64,000 nucleotides of DNA from Conus ventricosus (GCA_018398815.1 CM031622.1:15658206-15722205); one strand, 5' to 3'; counted from the stretch's first letter, positions 1-11,199 are shown. Notes: generated from the sequence alone by a model not told the origin. Translations and numbers: made by a program.

Positions 1-67
<67 letters not shown>

Positions 68-94
68 TGTGTCTGTGTCTGTGTGTCTGTGTGT

Positions 95-159
<65 letters not shown>

Positions 160-176
160 TGAGTGTGTGTGTGTGT

Positions 177-243
<67 letters not shown>

Positions 244-246
244 GTG

Positions 247-322
<76 letters not shown>

Positions 323-325
323 TGA
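1..325. repeat. (TG)n microsatellite
   Basis: Almost pure TG dinucleotide with occasional TCTG and GTTG interruptions. All frames are open as Cys-Val runs, which is a by-product of the repeat and not coding. It runs off the left edge of the window. Confidence 0.97.
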
Positions 326-339
326 GTGTGTGTCTGAGT

Positions 340-1160
340 ATATTTACATCCCTCGACACATGAGCGTGTATGTGCACACATAGGTATGGATATATGTGTG
401 TACTTTACTTCCATCTTTAACCATTTTATATAGTTTTTATTGCCTTCCTTTGTTTCTGCAAACGACGAAAATGTGCCAGGAAGAAATAATACAACTCATT
501 TTCATACATGCGTTTGCCGGTCATTGCCTTGGACGAACTTGCATGTCCACCAGGGTCGAAATTGTATGTGGGCTGGACGAAATTATCACAACAATACAGG
601 CAGTGGCTTTAAGTCATCATCCTATGAATATTCGTGACTTTGTACCACATGATGGTCTAATCTCTCAGTGATTGGTCACTTACATCAGAGCTTTGAAAAG
701 TAGGCTGGTCGGCTGTGTCTGCCAGCCCGAACCTGCAGTGAAGTGAGGACTGTGTGACTTGGCTGAATTCGTAACGGGGGAGCTAGCCTACAGCAGGAGT
801 GGGTGAAGAAGGTGAGGAAAGCATTGAGTGTGTGTGTGTTTGGGGGGTGGGGGGGTGGGGGTGGGAATGTCTATTTTGAGGGATCAAAAACGGCGTAACT
901 TGAAGTATCGGAAACTGTCTTTTCAACAACGAAGGAAACTTTGTAGTGTGTACGAAAGTCTTACATGCAACTTCGCAAGTCTGGAAAGTCAAGAAATCAC
1001 AACATGAAACTCTTTTGGAGTTCCAACCTATCATAAGAAGATGAGAAAAAGACAGTACCCAGAAACTTGCAGCTATCGATTTATTTTTTTACTCCTTGGC
1101 GTCATTCTTTTACTTCTTTTTTTTTTCCACTGTGCTGTGTGGTGCGTGCATTATTGCGTA
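340..1160. other. No recognisable gene
   Basis: Unique-looking sequence with a short G-rich run near 840-865 and T-rich sequence near 1080-1130. Open frames of 65 to 91 codons occur on both strands, but none shows a recognisable domain or repeated support, so I do not call a gene. Confidence 0.6.
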
Positions 1161-1164
1161 GTGT

Positions 1165-1286
1165 GGTGTCGTGGTGTGTGTGTGTGATATATATTATTAT
1201 ATAAATATAAATATAATATATATATATATATATAGATTATAAGTATTAAATATTATATATATTTAATATATATATAGTGTTGTGTG

Positions 1287-1345
<59 letters not shown>
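1165..1345. repeat. (TA)n and (TG)n microsatellite
   Basis: An AT-rich alternating tract (about 1190-1275) passes directly into a TG array (about 1285-1345). Confidence 0.93.
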
Positions 1346-1347
<2 letters not shown>

Positions 1348-1490
1348 TCCGTCTGTTCAGACTGTGTGGGTCTGTGTTTATTTAGCATGTGTCTAGAGTG
1401 ATTTTTTGTTGTCCATGTGCGTTGTGCGTGCGTGCATAGCGCGTGCATTGTACTTTTGGAAAGAGAGGCAGTGGCTGAGGAGGCAGTGCT

Positions 1491-1615
1491 GAGAAAGTTC
1501 ACTGAAGTCAGTTGTTAAAGGTTCACTGAAGTCAGTTGTTAGAAAGTTCACTGAAGTCAGTTGTTAGAAAGTTCACTGAAGTCATTGTTTAGAAAGTTCA
1601 CTGAAGTCAGTTGTC
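1491..1615. repeat. 24-bp minisatellite, five units
   Basis: Five near-identical units with the core GTTCACTGAAGTCAGTTGTT repeat head to tail. One unit carries a small internal change (GTCATTGTTT). No coding support. Confidence 0.93.
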
Positions 1616-1684
1616 TTGTTTCTTTTGTCAAGTGTTCGGATCAGATTCGCTCAACAAAACATTCTATAATCCGTCTTAATATCT

Positions 1685-1842
1685 GTCTGACTGTCTGTCT
1701 GTCTATCTACCTATCATTCTATCTATCTATCTATCTGTCTGTCTATTTATCTATCTTTATATCTTCATTTCTCTCTTTCTTTTGATGGGAACAGAGAAAG
1801 GAGAGGGAGGGGAAGGTGGGGGGGGGGGGGGGGGGGGGGGGT
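1685..1842. repeat. TCTG/TCTA tetranucleotide array and poly-G run
   Basis: TCTG and TCTA tetranucleotides alternate at about 1685-1765. After a purine-rich spacer there is an uninterrupted run of about 24 G (1818-1841), a tract likely to be length-variable or mis-sized. Confidence 0.9.
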
Positions 1843-1984
1843 CGTACGTGGAAATGCGTTCCTGAACATGTTCTCCAAGCTGTTACTCTGTCAGAAATAG
1901 TTGGTTTTCCGCAATCCTCCTCTCTTGTTTTCTTCTTTTTCTTTTTTTAATGTGACCACTCTGACTGTTGGTTCTGTTGCTGTT

Positions 1985-2265
1985 TCATTCTTTATTCTGT
2001 GTTTACCCTGTATGTTTATTCTGTGTTTACCCTGTATGTTTATTCTGTGTTTACCCTGTATGTTTATTCTGTGTTTACCCTGCATGTTTATTCTGTGTTT
2101 ACCCTGCATGTTTATTCTGTGTTTACCCTGCATGTTTATTCTGTGTTTACCCTGTATGTTTATTCTGTGTTTACCCTGCATGTTTATTCTGTGTTTACCC
2201 TGCATGTTTATTCTGTGTTTACCCTGCATGTTTATTCTGTGTTTAACCTGCATGTTTATTCCGTA
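1985..2265. repeat. 24-bp minisatellite, about 11 units
   Basis: The unit is built from TTTATTCTGTG then TTTACCCTG[TC]ATG, repeated about eleven times; the last units diverge. Because 24 is a multiple of three, the array is open on both strands, giving an 8-residue repeat FILCLPCM on plus and RINMQGKH on minus. The open frames of 134 and 207 codons here are therefore repeat-driven and not evidence of a gene. Confidence 0.95.
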
Positions 2266-2375
2266 TTCTCCTTTGATCTGTGCTTTGCCCTTCAACTGCT
2301 CTAATGTTCTTTGTTTGTTTTGTTTTCCTATGTTTACTTCCCCAGCTTCATGTTTTGTATCCCTCTATAATGGAC

Positions 2376-2835
2376 AATCCCTATTGTATCCTCCGGGAAA
2401 ATGGACAACCCCCATTGTATCTTCAAGAAAAATGGACAACCCCATTGTATCTTCAAGAAAAATGGACAACCCCCATTGTATCTTCCATGAAAATGGACAA
2501 CTCCCATTGTATTTTGAAGGATAATTGACAACTCCTATTGCATCTTCAAGGAAACTGGATAACTCCCATTGGACCCTCCAGAAAAATGAATAAATACCAT
2601 GATATCTTCAAGGCAAATGGACAACTCCCATTGTATCTTCAAGGCAAATGAACAACTCCCATTGTATCTTCAATGAAAATGAACAACTAGTATCATATCT
2701 TCAAGGAAAATAGACAACTCCCTTTGTATCTTCAAGGAGAATGGACAACTCCCATTGTATCTTCAAGGAAAATGGACAACTCCTATTGCATCTTCAAGGA
2801 GAATGGACAACTCCCGTTGTATCTTCGAGGAAGGG
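2376..2835. repeat. About 31-bp minisatellite, about 14 units
   Basis: Degenerate head-to-tail units with the core AATGGACAACTCCCATTGTA followed by TCTTCAAGGA. Unit length varies by a base or two and divergence is higher at the edges and in the middle. Open frames here are artefacts of the repeat. Confidence 0.93.
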
Positions 2836-2913
2836 GATCGAGTTAATGCGAGAAACACCAAGAGTGTTGGGAGGTAACCAATATAATCACATCACGTCAA
2901 TAGCTGAAACGAC

Positions 2914-2962
2914 TACCTATCACCTATCACCTATCACCTGTCACCTATCACCTATCACCTAT
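2914..2962 (-). repeat. Heptanucleotide 3' tail of a LINE fragment
   Basis: Seven-base units, ATAGGTG read on the minus strand, lie just downstream of the stop of the LINE reading frame at 2963-3700. Short tandem 3' tails are usual for CR1/RTE-like non-LTR elements. I read this as the element's 3' end. Confidence 0.65.
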
Positions 2963-3700
2963 CTCGGAGTCTTGAAGACCATTTGGGCGCCACAGCTTCC
3001 TCCACTCTTCCCGGTTCTCAGACGCTCTTAGGCAGTTGCTGAGTGTGAGGCCAGACCATTCGCTGATGTTGTCCTCCCATCTCTCTCTCTCTTTGTCTTC
3101 CGGAATTCCGCTTCTTCTGTCCCCTCGAACTATTCCTTGTAGAACAGTATTGTCAATCCTGCTGATGTTCATACATGACCATACCATCTCATTTTCCTTC
3201 GTTACACTGTGGACAACAGGTCTTCGTATGGTCCAATGGCTTGTCTTACTCTTGTCCTTCGTTACACTGTGGACAACAGGTCTTCGTATGGTCCAATGAC
3301 TTGCCTTACTCTTGTGTGGACCACAAATCTGGTAATGTGGTCTTTGCGTGAGATGCCAAGGATCTTGCGGAAGCATCTCATCTCCAATGCCTGAATCCTT
3401 CTTTCAAGTTCAGCTGTTAGAGTTCACGTTTCGTAGGCATATAGAAATATGGCAATGACCAGGGAGCGCATCAGTCTGATCTTGGAACTGATTGTGATGT
3501 TTCTGTCATTCCAGATGAGTTGTAGTCTGGTCAGCGCTGCACTAGACTGTTTCCGTTGATAGTGATGTTATTGCTGATGCCGTCCGTGTTGTTGGTCATA
3601 CGTTTTGTCTTTCCGGCGCTGACCGGAACGGCTACGTTGTCTGCCAAACTCGGTGCCGAAGAAACTGATTGTGACAATCCTTCTCATTTAGTATCTAATG
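2948..3700 (-). pseudogene. LINE reverse transcriptase C-terminal fragment
   Basis: The minus strand encodes the C-terminal tail of a non-LTR retrotransposon polyprotein. Visible blocks are ALEMRCFRKILGISRKDH (about 3350-3400), SRIDNTVLQGIVRG (about 3140-3170) and RWEDNISEWSGL (about 3055-3090), a series typical of the region after the RT domain in RTE/CR1-type elements. The last 142 codons are open to a stop near 2948; upstream parts are spread over frames with stops, so it is dead and 5' truncated. A 60-bp in-frame duplication lies inside it. Endonuclease and RT catalytic motifs are absent. The clade is uncertain. Confidence 0.75.
3196..3315 (-). repeat. 60-bp tandem duplication inside the LINE fragment
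   Basis: Two copies of a 60-bp segment sit head to tail and differ at only a few bases. On the minus strand each encodes a 20-residue block containing HWTIRRPVVHSVTK, so the duplication keeps frame. Confidence 0.93.
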
Positions 3701-4053
3701 CTGCAAAAGACTTCCCCAAATAGGGCCCCTTTCGACGATGATAGCATTTTGTTTTTGATCCCTACAGATTGTTTATCCATAACGTTATGTGTAATCGCTA
3801 GCTACGCCGTGTTTCATCTTGGTAAATGTTTTTGTTGTTGGATGAATAAATCGTTTGGGGGCTTTTAGTTTCTTTTTTTTTTCTAAATCATTTATTTATT
3901 TATTTATCTATTTCTTCTTTTTTTAATCATTTACATATTTATTTAATTACGTATCTAGTTTTGTTTTGTTGAGATCACAACGGAAACGATCTCACACCTT
4001 AAACGTTTACCTCGTTAAAACACTCACAACCATACTTTCTCTTCCCCCCCCCT

Positions 4054-4115
<62 letters not shown>

Positions 4116-4255
4116 TTTTGTCATTAACGTGCCTAGTGGCGCTCAACAACCTTAATGATCGATCACCACAGCGCGCCTCCTGCACTCTCTGTCATCCTTC
4201 CTCATTTGCTGATATAAGTTTCTGGACCACGTAGTAATTCACTGGTTAGTAAGTC
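3700..4255. other. No gene; T-rich DNA and (TC)n array
   Basis: T-rich low-complexity sequence (3870-3960), then a CT dinucleotide array at about 4050-4111. Nothing coding is recognisable. Confidence 0.65.
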
Positions 4256-4257
4256 AA

Positions 4258-4329
4258 CGAGGGTTGACTGCCAGAACCCGTATATACATATTTATAAGAG
4301 ATATACTGGGTTCTAGCAGTCAACCCTCG
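4258..4329. repeat. Near-perfect inverted repeat (hairpin)
   Basis: The left arm starts CGAGGGTTGACTGCCAGAAC (4258) and the right arm ends GTTCTAGCAGTCAACCCTCG (4329). The arms are about 28 bases with one or two mismatches and surround an AT-rich loop of about 16 bases. It could form a strong hairpin, or be a very short foldback element. No flanking duplication is evident. Confidence 0.85.
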
Positions 4330-4379
4330 AATATTTACAGACGAGTAGCATCAGTTAAGGAGAGCTAAAGAGACAGCTG

Positions 4380-5120
<741 letters not shown>

Positions 5121-5269
5121 ATTCAGATTAAGATAATTCAGATAATTTATTCGTAATAGGTCATAATAGTCCCTAACGAAGGGGTGTGTGAACATACACA
5201 GCACTATAATTGTAAACGATTATAAAACGTAATAAACCAAAAAAGCAAACCGTTGTCACATGTTCATTA

Positions 5270-8200
5270 AGAAATAGATTCTCTCAATTTAAAGGCTTTG
5301 TATAGAAACAATGAAATTTGTTTAGCAACCTCAGCAGAATTTGAAGACAGAAGTAGATTTATTTTAAACAGAGGTGGCTGTCTCTAATATTTGGGCTTAA
5401 TGGACTCTTGGATGCTTCTGAGAGCTGGACAGCAAAGAACAAAATGTATTTCTGTTTCCTGTGATTCTCTACATAGAGGACAAATTAGATCCCAAATATT
5501 ATGCGTTCGATATCTAAGATGAATGTAAGCTGATTCTGATATTTCTATCCTAAATTAAGTTCTTACATGCTTTAAATGACTATATCTATGTTCAAATTAG
5601 TTTTTTAGTCATGAGTAAATGAGAAATTCCGATAAAAATCAGACCATTTCCGCCATCTGCCGTCCGCGAGTCGCAGGTGAAAAAGTTGTAGAAAGCCTTT
5701 TATATTCTCGACTCCTTTGTTCAACCAGACGAATCCGAATCCATATTCAGATAGAGTCTCACTTTTGTCACCCAGTTGCTTTTGCCTTTAGTATCTGAGT
5801 CATACGCCATATCATACGCTTTACGAGGTATTCTGGTATCTTCCATGTGAAGTAATTTCAGCCAGTATATGATACATTTAACAGCAGAGACAATGTGAAT
5901 AGGAAATGGATCAGTTCCTCCATAAATAAGATCATTCGGAGTACGTCTATCAACACATAGAAACTTCTTCAAAGCGAAAACATGGACCGATTCACAGTAG
6001 GTAGCCGTTTTATCTTATTCCCATAACTCAGAACCATATTTTACAATTGGCTGAACCTGGGTATCAAGAAGTTTGATAAATAATGTAAAAGACGAATTAT
6101 TTAGAACATATAACTTTTTCATGATACAAATCAAGACATGTTTAGCATTATTTGACAGGTCTTAACATGTACCAACAAAACTCAAACGAGTTGAGAATAA
6201 TATACCCAGATAACATTGTCGACTGGCATAAGATTACCATTATACAACCATCTATCTCGAGCGCTTAAGTACCCACCTTTACGGAATACTATAATAATTC
6301 TTTTATCCAAGTTAACTGTTAACTGCAGAGATCTAGCAGCACAGTGTAAACTATCAAGCTGTTTTTGTAAACCTATAACATTATTTTCTGACATCAAAAT
6401 AACATCATCTGCCAAGAAAAGGGTAAACAATTCAAAACCATCAAATGAAAGTAAAGCACCATGTCTACCGTTATTAATAACTTCAATAGCTAACTCGTTA
6501 ATAAAAAAAAGAAAACAAAATGGGACTGCATGCGTCACCCTGTTTTACTCCTTTTGAGCAGTTGATATAGTCTGTAAGTTTCACTCGACAACGGACCCTG
6601 GTTCTTACTCTATCATACATACTTCTAATGTACTTATAGAGTTTGCTATTTATGCCACTTTAAAGCAAGACTGGCCAGAGAAGATTTCTATTAATCGACT
6701 CTAAAGCTTTTTCGAAGTCTATGAAAACTACGTATACTTTTTCTGTTATAAGAAAACTGCTTCTGTACAAGCGCAAGCAAAGTAAACATATGATCGATAG
6801 TCGAATAGCCTTTTTTGAAGCCTGCTTGATGATCACCTGTAATGTTATTTTCTTCATTCCATTCCTGCAGTCTATGATTAATAATCATTCCAAACAATTT
6901 ACTGCTAATATCAATGAAGGAAATCCCTCTTTAATTGCCGGGATTATTAGCACAGCCCTTTTTATAAAATGGCAGAGTAATTGATTCAGTCCAGTTTTCC
7001 GGAAACATAGCACTATCAAATGACATATCAAACAATTTCAGAAAGACGTTTACCACCTGGTTAGAACAATGTTTGAAATATTTCACCGATAATGCCTAAG
7101 GGCCAGCTGCCCTACGATTTTTCAGTTTTCTTAACGCTAATAATACTTCCTCTTGTGTAATTGGCCGGTTCATATACCCATCACTGCTCACATCACACTT
7201 CTTCGATTGAAGAGTTATCAATATTAGTAATCTAATAAGGTTTGAAAATGCGGAAACCAGACATTAGCGGTTATACTGTTTCTGGGCTGTTTTCTTTTGA
7301 TCGAAACTCTATGAATTGTGTCCTTGAATTCTTTTTGACATTTTGTAGACAAAGCGAGTTTATTTGATAAGGATTTCTTGAACTTTTTCTCTTTCTTCTG
7401 TAAGAAATGCTTATACTCTCGTCTATCAGTTGATTTTTTTAAGCGCGACGACTAATTCGTAATAATATCCAGGCATTTCTTTTACTAGCATCACATTCTT
7501 TATCATACCAATCAGTGGACGTTTTGCTGCTTTCCAAAGATATACATCTTTTCATACAGTCAGCACTTTCTTTTATGCAAGCATTAAACAGATTCAGCAC
7601 TCGATTTAAATCCACATCTAATAAACGTATTGCACCATCTAGTTTTGTTTGAGCTTCTACAGTACATAACATATCTTGAAACAAACTAGCGTTTTCATCA
7701 TTCCATACAGTTTTTTCTATGGGATATTTCTGTTCTTGGTTGCTGGCATGCACAATACCTTCTTTAGGAAAAACAACATGAAGTGACACAGGTAAATGAT
7801 CAGAGTCGATATGTTCAGTGCCACAGGTAAATGATCAGAGTCGATACGTTCTAAGACACGTTTTAGCCTCCATGAGTCAAACAAACGAGCAAAAGTTCAT
7901 TAGAGAATATGAAATAATCGCCAACACTGCATCCAGAGTCAGAGGTGTATGTATAGCAACCTTCGTGGTCGCCTTTACACACACAATTAAGAATGCACAG
8001 ATCAAAAGCAGTGCATACATTCAGTAACCTGTTACTGTAGTTGTTTGAAATGTAGTCTTGAGAGTGCTGATTAATGCCAAGAGCATGGCTGTCATACTGT
8101 TTATCAGAATCATTATTTACAGCTATATCTTGTGAAATATTGGAGGTTCTACTATTTATATCACCATTCAAAATAACATAAATATTTCTAGAAAGTAACA

Positions 8201-8625
8201 GATGAAAGAGACATTCTTCAAGCATATTTATACCATTATCAATATCAAAATGTCTATAACACGGAGAACCTTCAGGAGGTATGTAAGAGCAAAAGTACAG
8301 CACATCTTTATCTACGCCAAACAGATTTTTATCAGTCATAAAGAAACAGAAATTTTCATGATAAACGCCAATGGCTTTAACAAAGGAGAAAACCACTTTT
8401 TTATCCAGCAAATTTCCCCTCCTGACCCTCTCCCCTGTTTTGAAAATATTTCTATGGCGGATTTACAAAATGCGCGATAACGAAGAAAAGGTATCGGCAT
8501 GACACTCTTCCATAAATGTTTCGATTAAACACACAAAATCAAACTCATAAAAAAAAGACAGAACATCATAATCAGTAAGTTTAGAAAAGCCATTCACATT
8601 CCAGGATAAAAAAAAGAGAAAGGTT
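5270..8625 (-). pseudogene. LINE A ORF2: endonuclease and reverse transcriptase
   Basis: The endonuclease domain begins near 8620 with WNVNGFSKL. It shows NGDINSRTSN (GDIN at about 8154-8165, the metal-binding Asp/Asn block) and GDYFIFSN near 7905-7930 (normally I/V-DYFIFSN). The RT has VYVVFIDFEKALESINRN (motif A, about 6685-6740), FINELAIEVI and the catalytic FLADDVILMS (about 6390-6418). C-terminal blocks are CIIYWLKLLHMED and CPLCRESQETEIHF (5441-5483), a Cys-Cys-His knuckle found in many LINE ORF2 proteins. At least half a dozen frame changes separate these pieces. The catalytic Asp pair is retained, but the protein cannot be made in one frame. Confidence 0.85.
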
Positions 8626-8800
8626 TATTTACATTTGTACATTCTGTGCCCTTTACTTCATTGCACGTGTTTTCAACACAATGCACAAGCTGATCCACAA
8701 AACACCGTTCACCACTGCCACTGCCACCTTGTGGCAGGCGTTTCTACCGGTGTATCTTTTATGTGGATCCCTTTTGTTGTTCACGTGGCCGGCCACCCAA

Positions 8801-9697
8801 CTATCTTGTCTCTTTTAAATTGCTGTGGTCATCCAGGAAATACTTTCTACCAACAATAAGCAGATGGTCAAATATCATCGTCGCTCTTTTCCCTTCGGCT
8901 CTTGCTGTCTTTAGATGAGGGGGAAGGCTACGTCTTATGTTACGTACACGGGAAGAAAGATCCTCTCCCACAAAAACATCGCTCTCTTTGAATTTCCGCT
9001 TTTCCTTCAGGATGCGCAATTTATCCTTGTAAAAGGAGCATCGGACAATTATAGGAGAGTCTGATTTGGGATTGAGCCGGTGAACTCCATCGAATTCAAC
9101 GTCTTGCGTTAGTCCCAGTTTGTCTGTCATAAGGTCGTGGATTTTGCACGTACACTGTTTGCCAGATTCATTCTGACCTCTAGGAACACCACAGAAGATC
9201 AAATTGTTTCGTTTTAATCTTCCCTCTCGATCGCCAGTTTTTAGTTCTCACTGCTCTACTCTTGACATGGGGTCAGAGTTCTGTTTTACCAGATTTAAGT
9301 TTTCTATTCTTAAAGTCTCCACTTCTTCCATCAGATCCATCACACCACTTTATAGCGTGTCATTCAGATACCTGATGCTCCTCTCCATGTCCGTAAATTT
9401 ATCGTTCATTTCTTTTAAATCACAGTTCATTGACATCAATAGACCCATGATGTCGGCATTGGTGGGTTGTTGAGGAAAGGTGGGTGTCGTCCATCCGCTG
9501 TCCGCCGGCAAAGCTCCAGTCTTGTCCACGCTGACCTTGCATCCTGAGCTGCCGAGCCGGGCCTGTTTCAAGCTGTCTGCCCTGGGTCCTGAGTTCTGCT
9601 CCACGTCTCCGCGGCGTAGAAGGAGTCCGCCCCAGAAAATCAAGGTGAGGAGCAAGCCTAGGGCTACACCGTCTGTCCTCGTTCTTGGTGACAGCAT
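8801..9697 (-). pseudogene. LINE A ORF1 (RNA-binding chaperone-type)
   Basis: The start MLSPRTRTDG at 9697 is followed by a hydrophobic run and a 2A-like block (9584-9610), a proline/glutamine-rich linker, then a heptad-like stretch (about 9270-9420) expected to form a coiled coil. After a frame change near 9350 and a stop near 9240, the frame 9202-8801 begins at an RRM-like strand (MIFCGVPRGQNESG) and continues with DVEFDGVHRLNPK and KRATMIFDHLLIVGRKYF. This matches the coiled-coil, RRM and C-terminal-domain plan of L1-type ORF1 proteins, which bind element RNA. The stop and frameshift make it non-functional as sequenced. Confidence 0.78.
9584..9610 (-). other. Degenerate 2A-like ribosome-skipping motif
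   Basis: Within ORF1 (residues about 30-38 from the ATG at 9697) the minus strand reads GDVEQNSGP, preceded by GGLLLRR. The known 2A consensus is D-x-E-x-N-P-G-P; here the first Pro codon is TCA (Ser), one transition away from CCA. 2A-like signals at the N terminus of non-LTR ORFs are known in invertebrates. As written it should not skip efficiently. Confidence 0.7.
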
Positions 9698-9717
9698 GGC
9701 GATCTTTTATTTGTCCA

Positions 9718-10884
9718 GTGCCTAAGAAAACCAAACCTGTCTCTCTCAATGATTGCCGCCCTGTTGCTCTCACTTCTATTGTTATGAAATGTTTTGAAAG
9801 ACTCATTCTAAAACAAATTATTCTTGAAACTGCTCCGTATCAAGATCCAAATCAATTCGCATACAAGCCAAACCGAAGTACTGATGATGCCACTCTCACC
9901 CTCCTCCACAATGCTTACTCTCATTTAGAAAAGCCTGGTTCATTTGTTTGCATATTGTTCATTGATTTCTCTTCTGCCTTCAATACTATCCAGCCTCACT
10001 TAATGGCCCAAAAACTGTTGTCTTATGATGTTAATCCTCATCTTGTTTTGTGGATAAATAGTTTCCTTGTCAATAGGTCACAGTCTGTTCGATTTCAGCA
10101 AGCTATTTCATCTATTTGTAACACATCTACTGGATCTCCTCAAGGTACTGTTCTTTCACCTGTGTTGTTTACTCTATACACAAATGATTGTACTGGCAAT
10201 GATGCTACTCCTCTTGTGAAATATTCTGATGACTCTGCTCTCCAAGATCTGTCAAACGCTCATTCTATGTACTGTGATCGTGTGAATATGTTTGCTGCTT
10301 GGTGTGAAGACAATTATCTCGACCTAAATGTTCAAAAGACAAAAGAATTGCTGATCGATTTTAGGAAAAATCCCCCAGATGTTCCAGACCTTTATATCAG
10401 CGGTGAGAAAGTTGAACGTGTGAGCGAGTATAGATATCTAGGTACAATAATTGATGACAAATTAAATTTTATAGCAAATACTAATTTTATCCACAAGAAA
10501 TGTCAATCAAGGATCTTTTGCCTTCAGAAGCTCAGAAGCCTCAATGTAAATAAAAAAAGCGCTGCAAGGATTTTACAGATGTTTATTGAGTCCATCTTAA
10601 CTTTCTCTTTTATCTGTTGGTATGGAAGTCTAACTGTGAAGAGCAAGAATGTGTTGAACAAGGTGGTGAAAGTCTGTAGCAAGACTGTGGGCGAGAGACA
10701 GAGTAGTTTGAATGTGTTGTTTGAACAAAAAGCAGTTCGAAAGGCGCAGATGATTGTGAGCGACAGCAGCCATAATCTTAGTCGGTACTATGAACTTTTG
10801 CCATCTGGGAGACGTTATAGGACCCCAAAATTTAGACTGTGCAGAACAAAAAGAGTTTTATCTCCATGTCCATCCAACTTCTAA
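9718..10884 (+). CDS. LINE B reverse transcriptase, C-terminal 388 codons
   Basis: One uninterrupted frame of about 1.2 kb. Blocks in order: NDCRPVALTSIVMKCFERL (RT entry), NQFAYKPNRSTDDATLTLL, CILFIDFSSAFNTIQPHL (motif A with catalytic Asp), STGSPQGTVLSPVLF (motif B) and LVKYSDDSALQDL (motif C, 10222-10233). Motif C is usually YADD or FADD; here Ala is replaced by Ser. It ends with the lineage-typical SRYYELLPSGRRYRTPK. The endonuclease and the N-terminal part of RT are missing. The first ATG in the frame (9685) lies in LINE A sequence, so no native start exists. The open frame suggests a relatively recent insertion, yet it cannot be autonomous. Confidence 0.88.
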   Translation: MPKKTKPVSLNDCRPVALTSIVMKCFERLILKQIILETAPYQDPNQFAYKPNRSTDDATLTLLHNAYSHLEKPGSFVCILFIDFSSAFNTIQPHLMAQKLLSYDVNPHLVLWINSFLVNRSQSVRFQQAISSICNTSTGSPQGTVLSPVLFTLYTNDCTGNDATPLVKYSDDSALQDLSNAHSMYCDRVNMFAAWCEDNYLDLNVQKTKELLIDFRKNPPDVPDLYISGEKVERVSEYRYLGTIIDDKLNFIANTNFIHKKCQSRIFCLQKLRSLNVNKKSAARILQMFIESILTFSFICWYGSLTVKSKNVLNKVVKVCSKTVGERQSSLNVLFEQKAVRKAQMIVSDSSHNLSRYYELLPSGRRYRTPKFRLCRTKRVLSPCPSNF

Positions 10885-10947
10885 ACAAATGATTCTATTT
10901 ACATGTGACGAATGAAAACATTGAGAACTTGAACTGGCGCGCGCGCA

Positions 10948-10971
10948 CGCGCGGTGTGTGTGTGTGTGTGT

Positions 10972-11027
<56 letters not shown>
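10948..11027. repeat. (TG)n microsatellite in a LINE 3' UTR
   Basis: A TG array preceded by an alternating GCGCGC/CACGCG patch, lying between the LINE B stop codon and its polyadenylation signal. Confidence 0.95.
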
Positions 11028-11031
<4 letters not shown>

Positions 11032-11199
11032 GGTGCATAGTTTTGTGTTGAAGTGCATAATATAAAATGACATAAATAGAATGCTGTTTTATTGGATATG
11101 TAATTGTGTTATGTGTTTTAAAAATCAAAAGACGTTGCCACATTGAATTTCACGTTTGTGATAATAAAGTCGTTTGAATTTGAATTTGAATTTGATCTG

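Larger units (their letters stand above)
5125..9712 (-). mobile_element. Non-LTR retrotransposon (LINE A), nearly full length, decayed
   Basis: Read on the minus strand, the order is ORF1 (9697 to about 8800), then ORF2 with apurinic-type endonuclease (about 8620-7860), reverse transcriptase (about 7100-6180) and a C-terminal zinc knuckle (about 5483-5441). The 3' end near 5125 passes into the CAGA/GA microsatellite (CTGT on the minus strand), which may be its tail. The 5' end near 9712 abuts another LINE on the plus strand. The two-ORF layout is like L1/Tx1 and some CR1/L2-like elements; the exact clade is not assigned. Stops and frameshifts are scattered throughout ORF2, so it is inactive. 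Confidence 0.85.
9714..11195 (+). mobile_element. Non-LTR retrotransposon (LINE B), 5' truncated
   Basis: The element begins abruptly within the RT domain, runs through an open frame to 10884 and a 3' UTR, and ends with AATAAA (about 11164) and the tandem tail TTTGAA repeated about three and a half times (about 11170-11192). The RT blocks and hexanucleotide tail fit a CR1/Rex1-like lineage. A (TG)n array sits in the 3' UTR. The truncation point abuts the 5' end of LINE A on the opposite strand. Confidence 0.85.

Noticed and set aside
1901..2524. 207-codon open frame with FILCLPCM repeats
   Set aside because: Period-24 minisatellite opens several frames on both strands; no start or domain support.
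6216..6557. 113-codon plus-strand frame
   Set aside because: Antisense shadow of the LINE A reverse transcriptase, whose motifs are clear on the minus strand.
9685..9717. ATG at 9685 as the start of the LINE B protein
   Set aside because: These codons lie in antisense LINE A; LINE B is 5' truncated, so there is no native start.
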